Of a DNA stretch of 64,000 bases, positions 23,368-31,840 are shown piece by piece. The position numbers were made by a program, and so were the translations under genes. The DNA lies in the NCBI GenBank assembly GCA_004352715.1, contig SCFE01000019.1:382264-446263 (forward strand). Direction: 5' to 3'. Position 1 is the first letter of the stretch. Every line of letters begins with the position of its first letter. The stretch is from Hofstenia miamia (lineage: Eukaryota; Xenacoelomorpha; Acoela). The notes below the pieces were generated by a model. The model ran no database searches. It was given only the letters and a program-made list of their open reading frames with translations, and was not told where the DNA came from.

Positions 23368-23993
23368 GACCAAAGAAACATTATTCCTGTGATCTGTGCA
23401 CATACACTAGCTCCTGAGCCCAATTAGTGAGATCACATTTACAAACAAAACATGGACATATGACAGTTAATTTCTATGTATACTGTAAGATGTATTTTGG
23501 TAGTAGACCAGCATTCTATAACCATTTTGAAGATAAGCATTCCAATGAGATTTCACCACAACCAGATTTGAACAAGAGTGATTATACCATACACAGAACA
23601 GAGAATGCATGTGGAGGTGCATTTGAAAGCTACCTATCAAATAATGTGAGCTCAGTAGATATATATGAGGCCTTCCCCAAACATGACAAATCAACATGCC
23701 AGGTTATTTCAAGTGAAGCTTCCTTCCATTTTTCAGTAAAAAATTACTTAACATGTGAGGTGGAAATGGTTGAACCACAGGAAAACAATGAGGAAAAAAT
23801 AGCAGTGATCTATCTCACATCTTTGCCAATATCAGTATTTTGATCTGGATTAAACAATACCAAATTCTATTGCCTGGTTGATGAAATTGCCAATTTCATT
23901 TGCATGCACACCACAAATGGGAGCAAATTTATATTAAAAAGTATTAATAGAGTTGGTCTCTGCATGTCTAAATACAGACCAACCCCTGAATAT
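23368..23993 (+). pseudogene. Polinton A DNA polymerase B, block 1 (zinc finger and N-terminal region)
   Basis: The frame starts with a C2H2-like finger (YSCDLCTY, then RSHLQTKHG) and a second one that has lost a Cys (NFYVYCKMYF, then NHFEDKH). A region typical of the N-terminus of Polinton/Maverick protein-primed polymerases follows: AFESYLSNN, VKNYLTCEVE, and KSINRVGLCMSKYRPTP near 23,945. In-frame TGA codons occur near 23,412 and 23,840. It ends where a LINE inserted at about 23,994, and the polymerase resumes at about 25,300. Confidence 0.7.
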
Positions 23994-25262
23994 CTAGATA
24001 AGATAAGATATTCTTTATTCAGATAATATTTTCAATCACAAGACTGGTTATCTGAATAGCATCAAGAATGATAACAAATAACTATAATATTTGCAAAAAA
24101 AATATCAAGACTACAAAATCTGTTCTGTTCAGGCTATGGAAATTAATTGCCCTTTATTGTATAATCTTTATTGTAAAATTTGAATCCTAACAATGATTTA
24201 CTTAAAATCAATTTTTCCTTCAACATAAATGCTTTCAATTTTCTTTTAAACTTAATTACACTCTTAATCACTTTATTTTCATTTGGTAATTGATTCAAAT
24301 TGTGAATTACAACATTAAAAAAAACTGTTGCTTAATTTTTTTATTAAATTTAATTCTAGTATAATGATTAGTTCTTATATTGTGCTTATGACAAAAGTTT
24401 GAAAATGATATTGAATTATAAGGAGGTAATTGATTTCTTATTATAAAAAATTTATCAAAATATTAAAAATAAAAAGTTGATTTGGAAACAGCAAGGATGA
24501 CAAAATGTAATTTCTTGTTTTGGAGGAGTCTTTCTGACAAAAATTCAATGCCCATTTTAATTTTATTGTAATTTTTTTTACTAATGATTCATTTAAACTT
24601 GAAAAAAGTGTATTTGCATAATTAAGATGACTCATGACTAATTGAATTATATTGGCAGATTGTAAATGTTCAGCTAATGTGATATTATTTTAATACGCAT
24701 TGCCATGCACTTTAAAATTTATCTTTCTTGCAGCTTGTATGTTAATTTTGAGTCAGTAGTTATGCCTAGATATTTGGAGGATTCTTTAGGGGAGATTTTA
24801 TTAAAAGTAAGTGAAAAATTTGGTATTAATATACTTTTTCCCTGTGAATTCAAAATGCAAAATTCAGTTTTTTCACAGTTGTTGTCTAACTTAGGCATGT
24901 TAAAATATTTACTCAATTTTTCACAATTTTGTTCTACATCATTTATTGCTTGATTTAAGGATGTATTTCCACTAGAAATGCATGTATCATTGCCGTATTG
25001 AATCAATTGACAATTCATGTGTTGCTACATGTTTTTTACATGTTAAAAAGTAGTGGTCCAAAAATGGTACCTTGTGGTACTCCATTTTTTATAGATAACC
25101 AATTAGAGTAAGTATTATTTAATTTGATGCACTGTATTCTGTTCATTAGATAACTTGATTTTAATTTAATGCTACTTTCAGAAAATCCTAGCTTTTTTAA
25201 TTTCATATATAAGATAATGTGATTAATAGAGTCAAAAGCTTTTGAAAGATCAAGACAACAAA
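23994..25262 (-). mobile_element. 5'-truncated LINE (Jockey/CR1-like RT)
   Basis: On the minus strand from about 25,260: CCLDLSKAFDSINH, then GVPQGTIFGPLLF, then QYGNDTC (the YADD box, altered to YGND and so presumably dead). NCEKTEFCILNS and SSKYLGIT follow, and further down SHLNYANTLFSSLNES and RNYILSSLLFP. These are the palm-to-C-terminal motifs of LINE RT. The 3' end has AATAAAG near 24,015 and a short (ATCTT)n tail at about 24,000, as in CR1/L2-like elements. It is inserted in the Polinton A polymerase. Confidence 0.85.
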
Positions 25263-25299
25263 TTGGTCAGAGTCAAGAGATGATCACCAATTTTCAGTA

Positions 25300-25838
25300 G
25301 CATTCAAAAGAAATATGTTCCTCATTACCCCAAAAACCAGTCAATCAAATTTATGCTTGAGTCCACCTAAAAATTAAAGATCAATGTCAAATAAAACTTT
25401 TGCACAAATTTCTTTCAACATTAAAGTACACTGGTCTCACATTCTCACTATCAATTAACAATGTTTGCATTTGCAAAACCTGGAATTCCATAAATGTTAA
25501 TGCATATATGCTAAATGATCAATGTCTTATACCACATATATGTCTCCATGCTCTCATCAACAAACAGTCAATCTTTTATTGATAAAAGAATACAGGCAAA
25601 ACCATTACCTTGCCATCACAAATTTAAATGCATGTCTATGATTTTTTAAAAATAGAAAATACCATTTCTTTTGTCATAGACATTTGTCAGGTTTCAAGAC
25701 TCAAGAAAATTTGGAGAAACACAAAAAGAAATGCAATTGGGTGCCAGAATGTTTCCACACCTCTCTGACAAAATTATGTTGCAGTTGTGAGGAATTTTGG
25801 ACATTGAATCAATTTCAAGAAAAGTCTGTGAGGTACAC
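25300..25838 (+). pseudogene. Polinton A DNA polymerase B, block 2
   Basis: Frames read SLPQKPVNQ, a gap, KIKDQC, LKYTGLTFSLSINN, WNSINVNAYML, then VNLLLIKEYRQNHYLAITNL. A finger follows, FFCHRHLSGFKTQENLEKHKKKC (the second Cys reads His). Then comes ILDIESISRKV at about 25,795-25,830, the counterpart of the YADFES exonuclease motif with Asp and Glu retained. TGA codons near 25,352, 25,639 and 25,788 and frame changes break it. The block ends at 25,838, where Polinton B is inserted. Confidence 0.75.
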
Positions 25839-26313
25839 AGTAGAAAGGGAGGCTGTGACAAGATTGCACTTTTCTCTGATTGGTCAAGAGAGTGGACTTT
25901 GACCTCTGCTGGGTCATGGTGTAACATCCTCCACCTGGCTTATTTGCACCGTGTATTATTGTTGATAATTAGCACTCAGTAAATTGCGGGTGAGGAGTTA
26001 CTAAGTTATTGAATCGCCAAACTTTTCCTTTTNTTGTATCAATTTCAAGAAAGGTCTGTGAGGTACACAGTAGAAAGGGAGGCTGTGACAAGATTGCACA
26101 TTTCTCTGATTGGTCAAGAAATGGGGGGAAGCCCATCACACTTTTCTCTAATTGATCAAGAGAGTGGACTTTGACCTCTGCTGGGTCATGGTGTAACATC
26201 CTCCACCTGGCTTATTTGCACAGTGTATTATTGTTGATAATTAGCACTCAGTAAATTGCGGGTGAGGAGTTACTAAGTTATTGAATCGCCAAACTTTTCC
26301 TTTTTAGTTAACT
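25800..26313. other. Single-N join with duplicated flanks
   Basis: An N at 26,033 separates two versions of one sequence: about 25,808-26,032 and 26,041-26,305. The second has an extra 41 bp (GGGGGGAAGCCCATCAC...) that the right TIR of Polinton B also has, so the left version carries a small deletion. Two haplotypes or contigs were probably concatenated. Confidence 0.8.
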
Positions 26314-27516
26314 AGTTAAGTTAATGAAATATTGATTATCACTGTTTAGGTGATGGAGCCATGTGACGTTTCCTCTTCAGTTCTTCTGTGGGCTACTGCC
26401 CAAAGCCGATCTCCACAACACAGTTCCCCTCCTTCATGAATGATGACTGAATCCACTGCACCATCTCAGCTCAATTGGAACTAATTATGTGTACCTTACT
26501 TTAGCTCAGTGCGTGCACTCATGTTAGATTGTAACTGACTTAAACTCAATTTTGTAAAGTGTTTGTTGATTTGTTTAAGTAAAGTAACCCGGCATTGACG
26601 GGCATTGACACTAACTGCATTTAAATAATATTAAGGTAGCCATTACCGTAAAATTATTGGCTTAGTAATTTAATTAATAAGATTGTAGTTTCCTATACTT
26701 ACATTTAATAAAGATACATGTAAGGTCACTTATTCAGACGATTATAGTCAGGTCTCCTACTTTTAAGAATATGTATATTCCTAGGGTTCGACTATCCAGT
26801 TGTTTCAAGCATTAATTATTTCGTACATGTATAGATNNNNNNNNNNNNNNNNNNNNNNNNNNNNNNNNNNNNNNNNNNNNNNNNNNNNNNNNNNNNNNNN
26901 NNNNNNNNNNNNNNNNTTAAGAATATGTATATTCCTAGGGTTTGACTATCCAGTCGTTTCAAGCATTAATTATTTTGTACATGTATAGATTGATAATCAG
27001 ACCAGGCAAGAATCAAAAAACTCCTAACCATAACATAAGTGCAGTTTAATGACTGGTACAAAGACCCTCCGAATCAATCCCATGATGGAATCCAGCCACT
27101 ACTTGACACAACTTGCCTAGCTGCACATTTTATTAAATAATCAAACCAGATAAATGAACAATGAAAATAAAATAAACTCTGAAGAATTTATTTTTCATCA
27201 AATTTCTAGTTAAGTTCAAAGCTATTTATTTAAAATTTTTAAAGTACCTGCTGATTTTGAATTTCAAATAATTCTTCTGCCAATATGGCTGTTCATACAT
27301 AAGCGTAATTTCGCTCATTGCAATTTGTCAAATGTTACTTGATCAGCTAACAAGTTTCTCTTAATTTGCACAATATTGTAGCTTAGTTGCATCTTACAAA
27401 ATGAATAGAATCATTAACTAAATTTTACAATCATATTTTTGATTATATTTAATCACTATAATCATTTGACGTTAATCCTTCATTTGTTGCAGCTATTCTT
27501 TTGGGATGATGCTACA
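26192..27516 (-). mobile_element. Solo LTR of the TGTAGCATCA family (long form)
   Basis: On the plus strand it runs from TGTAACATCCTCC to GATGATGCTACA and is flanked on both sides by ATGG (26,188-26,191 and 27,517-27,520), a perfect 4-bp target duplication. Removing it joins GGGTCATGG to ATATTG exactly as in the right TIR of Polinton B (about 35,800). It includes an 80-N gap (26,837-26,916) with the same 75 bp on both sides. True length is probably about 1.17 kb. No coding sequence. Confidence 0.85.
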
Positions 27517-27520
27517 ATGG

Positions 27521-27956
27521 ATATTGCTGGGGGTGTTGTAGTGACATTACAGTCTGTTGACTGATTAAACAAGTTAATCTATATATTCAGTTCAAATCAT
27601 CAGATAAAATCATTATTTTTATTTTATGCAAATTCATTTTTCTTATGGCAATGTCTGTTGAAACCCTAGAATCTGGTTCACTTGGTAGTCTGCTTTATGA
27701 GCTATGTACAACTCTGCCACCACTGTCCAACTATGATCTGCTAACACAAGAGATGATGATCCCACCACCTGCACCTACAAAAGAAAAAATGCAAAGTTCC
27801 TCACAAGTGAACAGCTCCTGCAATTAATATAAATGCTATTATTATTTTACAACATTTAAATGACATCAATTCACATCCATCAACATGCCTTTTTTCAAAT
27901 GCAAGTCCTGCTTACAAACTTCCAAAAAACCAGTGGCTAGCAATTGAGGATGCTGT
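27521..27956 (+). pseudogene. Polinton B left-TIR copy of a small gene, first part
   Basis: An ATG at 27,645 opens MAMSVETLESGSLGSL and runs 60 codons before a frameshift and stop. In another frame the sequence continues to WLAIEDAV at 27,955, where an LTR retrotransposon interrupts it. The remainder resumes at 31,731. The same gene is almost intact in the right TIR (35,203-35,679 minus). Function unknown. Confidence 0.6.
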
Positions 27957-28231
27957 TGTAGCATCATCCAAAAAGGCAACTAAAGCTGAATAACGTCGAA
28001 TGATTATTAATTGAAATTGATTGTAAAAATTTAGTTAATGAACTTTAGTTTATTTTTGTAAAATGCAACTAAGATTTAGTATTGGTCAAAATAAGAAACT
28101 TGTTAGCCGATCAAGAGATAATTGACAAATTAAATTGAGCAAACTAATGCTTACGTATGAACAGCCATATTGGCAGACAAATCATTTGAATTTTAAAATC
28201 GGCAGGTACTTTTTGTAGAAATTTTATAAAT

Positions 28232-29231
28232 NNNNNNNNNNNNNNNNNNNNNNNNNNNNNNNNNNNNNNNNNNNNNNNNNNNNNNNNNNNNNNNNNNNNN
28301 NNNNNNNNNNNNNNNNNNNNNNNNNNNNNNNNNNNNNNNNNNNNNNNNNNNNNNNNNNNNNNNNNNNNNNNNNNNNNNNNNNNNNNNNNNNNNNNNNNNN
28401 NNNNNNNNNNNNNNNNNNNNNNNNNNNNNNNNNNNNNNNNNNNNNNNNNNNNNNNNNNNNNNNNNNNNNNNNNNNNNNNNNNNNNNNNNNNNNNNNNNNN
28501 NNNNNNNNNNNNNNNNNNNNNNNNNNNNNNNNNNNNNNNNNNNNNNNNNNNNNNNNNNNNNNNNNNNNNNNNNNNNNNNNNNNNNNNNNNNNNNNNNNNN
28601 NNNNNNNNNNNNNNNNNNNNNNNNNNNNNNNNNNNNNNNNNNNNNNNNNNNNNNNNNNNNNNNNNNNNNNNNNNNNNNNNNNNNNNNNNNNNNNNNNNNN
28701 NNNNNNNNNNNNNNNNNNNNNNNNNNNNNNNNNNNNNNNNNNNNNNNNNNNNNNNNNNNNNNNNNNNNNNNNNNNNNNNNNNNNNNNNNNNNNNNNNNNN
28801 NNNNNNNNNNNNNNNNNNNNNNNNNNNNNNNNNNNNNNNNNNNNNNNNNNNNNNNNNNNNNNNNNNNNNNNNNNNNNNNNNNNNNNNNNNNNNNNNNNNN
28901 NNNNNNNNNNNNNNNNNNNNNNNNNNNNNNNNNNNNNNNNNNNNNNNNNNNNNNNNNNNNNNNNNNNNNNNNNNNNNNNNNNNNNNNNNNNNNNNNNNNN
29001 NNNNNNNNNNNNNNNNNNNNNNNNNNNNNNNNNNNNNNNNNNNNNNNNNNNNNNNNNNNNNNNNNNNNNNNNNNNNNNNNNNNNNNNNNNNNNNNNNNNN
29101 NNNNNNNNNNNNNNNNNNNNNNNNNNNNNNNNNNNNNNNNNNNNNNNNNNNNNNNNNNNNNNNNNNNNNNNNNNNNNNNNNNNNNNNNNNNNNNNNNNNN
29201 NNNNNNNNNNNNNNNNNNNNNNNNNNNNNNN
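28232..29231. other. Assembly gap (1000 N) inside the ORF3-bearing element
   Basis: Exactly 1000 N. The real missing part must hold the end of the 5' LTR, gag, pol and the start of ORF3, so it is probably several kb. Confidence 0.95.
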
Positions 29232-31079
29232 ATTGAAAAGACTGAATCGCCCAACAAGAATGAGAAACCGATGCAGACGATAGAGAAGCTAATAAGCAGG
29301 CTGATAACGAAACATCACCCAATGGGGAGAATATCAATAGTGGAGCTGGCAAACATAACAGGAATATGCCCGAGTGAAATACAAATATTTGAAGAGCCGA
29401 TGCGAAAATACATGTGGGGTGCAACCTCAGAAACACGATTAAAACAACTCCCGAACCAACCATGGATAACGACAAGAAAAATAGTCAAACGGAAACTAAG
29501 TGATACGAAGGATATAATACAACTAATCAAAGAGAAAAACGTACAACAAGTGATAGATGAAAACATGAGACGCTATGTAAGAGATAGCCCGAGATGCACT
29601 TTTACGAAAATAATCAGAAGAGCGGAGATGCTGAAGAAAGGTGGGATAACGACACCAGTGGAGATATGTGAAATGGTGACAAAATCACAACAGGAAATCA
29701 TCAAAGAAGAGCAACTTCTAACCTCATCACAACTGTTACTATCCCCACAGACACAGACAGTGATTGATCGGATAAACATTGAAAAGTGGGGTGATACAAG
29801 TCAAGATAGCACGATAGAATGGATTGATATGGATGATGAAAGATTCTTAGTAGAAATAAAAGTTACAAGAGAAAGAAAAGAGATAACAGAAAGAAACTAC
29901 CAGAGAATAAGAGAGCAACAAACGGTTGCGACGATGAAACTCATGTTTACAGAAGCCTTTACGCGCACAGAATTAGAAGAACTACTAAAACCTTTTAATC
30001 AAATCGCACTGGATGTTGAATGCATCACATCAAGGATTGAGATACACGAACGCATAAGAGTAAAGCTAAGCAAACGGGGACTCACGCAATCATTTTGGGA
30101 GACAATCCCAGAAGCAACAGCGTCAAATACAACTGGTACGTACGAAGAAATCGAGAGATTAGTTGATACAAAAATCCTATTGTGTACGCTGCCTAAGACA
30201 ATAGCTATACCCATGGTACTACCAAGATGGCGATTACCCAAAGAGGTCGGACCAGCGAAAACGTTTCTGCATGAATATAAATCTTACGTAAATTCTCGAA
30301 GCAAGGCGATAGAAATGACACAGCGAGAAGACTACAAGAAAACGAAGAAGATACTATTAGACAATGATAACAAGGAGCGCGTCTATATCGAAGGAAACAT
30401 CACCCCGGATCGACTATACACAGAAGGGGAGGCAATACACATCCAACTCCAAGAGTTGAGGAGAGAAATAGAGCTGCGGCAACCGCGAGCAGTCATATTG
30501 TTTTCGGGAGTAAATGATATTGTATGGACCGATTTATGGGAGCAGAACTATCGTTATTACGACGTAACAAAACGTGTGGAAATCGTGACCATGATGCGGA
30601 TTGGAAAGAACGATCCTGGCGATATATCGGAACAGGAAGTAATAGAAAATATTAGTTTCTTCTACAAGGACGTGGCAAATACGCGCAGCTTACGGAAGGT
30701 ATTCACATTTTTCTACCCAAATACGCAGATGCGAGCAGATTTAGCACACACGTGCAAAGCAGATGCTCAGATGACACTTTTAATAGCATTAAAAGGCATC
30801 AGTCTATATAAAAAATATTTTGAAATTTTCTCTCAGAAAATGAATGAGTTGCGACAACTAACACCGATAGCGGAAAACATCAGGGAGTCGAGGTTCTTAA
30901 AGTACGCAAACACCGTTACAACAGAACGCGAGGCAGTATTAAAGTTATCCAAGCAAGCGGAATACGCCATGATAACGTGGGAAGAAGCCGAGGCGGAGTC
31001 ACTTATACGCAGAGCGGATACTCTCGTGCATGGGGAGCGACCTGTGCTGTCCATAACGCAAGCTGAGGAGGGCGTGTAG
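29232..31079 (+). CDS. Gypsy ORF3, C-terminal two thirds (copy C), intact
   Basis: Open from the gap to a TAG at 31,077-31,079; the first in-frame Met is at 29,271 (602 codons). It overlaps copy B at EKLISRLITKHHPMGR and aligns with E2 ORF3 at YMWGAT, QIALDVE, FWETI, VYIEGN and ITWEEAE. The stop codon is provided by the LTR itself (GTG TAG from TGTAGCATC), and the purine tract GAGGAGGG is coding. There is no signal peptide or membrane segment; the protein is charged and mostly helical in character. A patch PRAVILFSGVNDIV (about residues 409-422) ends in GxND, and DLAH follows at about 501-504; these recall blocks III and V of SGNH hydrolases, but no catalytic GDS is present. Many CpG. Function unknown. 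Confidence 0.85.
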   Translation: MEKTESPNKNEKPMQTIEKLISRLITKHHPMGRISIVELANITGICPSEIQIFEEPMRKYMWGATSETRLKQLPNQPWITTRKIVKRKLSDTKDIIQLIKEKNVQQVIDENMRRYVRDSPRCTFTKIIRRAEMLKKGGITTPVEICEMVTKSQQEIIKEEQLLTSSQLLLSPQTQTVIDRINIEKWGDTSQDSTIEWIDMDDERFLVEIKVTRERKEITERNYQRIREQQTVATMKLMFTEAFTRTELEELLKPFNQIALDVECITSRIEIHERIRVKLSKRGLTQSFWETIPEATASNTTGTYEEIERLVDTKILLCTLPKTIAIPMVLPRWRLPKEVGPAKTFLHEYKSYVNSRSKAIEMTQREDYKKTKKILLDNDNKERVYIEGNITPDRLYTEGEAIHIQLQELRREIELRQPRAVILFSGVNDIVWTDLWEQNYRYYDVTKRVEIVTMMRIGKNDPGDISEQEVIENISFFYKDVANTRSLRKVFTFFYPNTQMRADLAHTCKADAQMTLLIALKGISLYKKYFEIFSQKMNELRQLTPIAENIRESRFLKYANTVTTEREAVLKLSKQAEYAMITWEEAEAESLIRRADTLVHGERPVLSITQAEEGV

Positions 31080-31466
31080 CATCATCCAAAAAAGCAACTA
31101 AAGCTGAATAACGTCGAATGATTATTAATTGAAATTAATTGTAAAAATTTAGTTAATGAACTTTAGTTATTTTTGTAAAATGCAACTAAGATTTAATATT
31201 GNATTAAAGTTATCCAAGCAAGCGGAATACGCCATGATAACGTGGGAAGAAGCTGAGGCGGAGTCACTTATATGCAGAGCAGATACTCTCGTGCATGGGG
31301 AGCGACCTGTGCTGTCCATAACGCAAGCTGAGGAGGGCGTGTAGCATCATCCAAAAAGGCAACTAAAGCTGAATAACGTCGAATGATTATTAATTGAAAT
31401 TAATTGTAAAAATTTAGTTAATGAACTTTAGTTTATTTTTGTAAAATGCAACTAAGATTTAATATT
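30938..31466. other. Single-N join with a 264-bp duplicated end
   Basis: The N at 31,202 separates 30,938-31,201 from a near-identical 31,203-31,466. Both contain the end of ORF3 and the LTR start (31,075 and 31,340). The second ORF3 end is therefore not a separate gene. Confidence 0.9.
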
Positions 31467-31726
31467 GGTCAAAATAAGAAACTTGTTAGCCGATCAAGAG
31501 ATAATTGACAAATTAAATTGAGCAAACTAATGCTTACGTATGAACAGCCATATTGGCAGACAAATCATTTGAATTTTAAAATCGGCAGGTACTTTTTGTA
31601 GAAATTTTATAAATAGCTTTGATTCAACCATAATTTTGATGAACAATAAATTCTTCGGAGTTTATTTAATTTTCATTTCTACTCATGATTAGACACGGCG
31701 TAATAAGCTAGGTGGAGGATGTTACA
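31340..31726 (+). repeat. 3' LTR of the ORF3-bearing Gypsy element
   Basis: 387 bp, from TGTAGCATCATCC to GGTGGAGGATGTTACA. The ends are inverted complements (TGTAGCATC / GATGTTACA). It contains AATAAATTC near 31,646. It is a shorter form than the LTR at 26,192-27,516, lacking several hundred bp before the final AAGCTAGGTGGAGGATG. Confidence 0.85.
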
Positions 31727-31730
31727 CTGT

Positions 31731-31840
31731 TCAGTTGAACACAAAGTATGGTGTTGCAGTAAAGATTAGACTTGATAATGGTTTATACTATTTTCTACCT
31801 AAATGCTATGTCAGTGCATAGTGTGAATAATACAAGGTAG
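31731..31840 (+). pseudogene. Polinton B left-TIR small gene, second part
   Basis: It continues the frame cut at 27,956: QLNTKYGVAVKIRLDNG, then FLPKCYVSA and a TAG. It is nearly identical to the right-TIR copy. The TIR ends near 31,840. Confidence 0.65.

Larger units (their letters stand above)
27957..31726 (+). mobile_element. Gypsy LTR retrotransposon with ORF3, TSD CTGT
   Basis: The 5' LTR starts TGTAGCATCATCC at 27,957 and the 3' LTR ends GGAGGATGTTACA at 31,726. CTGT lies on both sides (27,953-27,956 and 31,727-31,730), and the uninterrupted sequence is visible in the right TIR at about 35,330. The centre is a 1000-N gap (28,232-29,231) that must hide gag, pol and part of ORF3. The family LTR here is only about 387 bp. 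Confidence 0.9.

Noticed and set aside
29232-31079. ORF3 as an envelope gene (retrovirus-like element)
   Set aside because: No signal peptide, membrane segment or Cys-rich ectodomain is visible, although it occupies the env position.
31203-31344. A second copy of the ORF3 C-terminus
   Set aside because: It is the duplicated flank of the single N at 31,202, so an assembly artefact.
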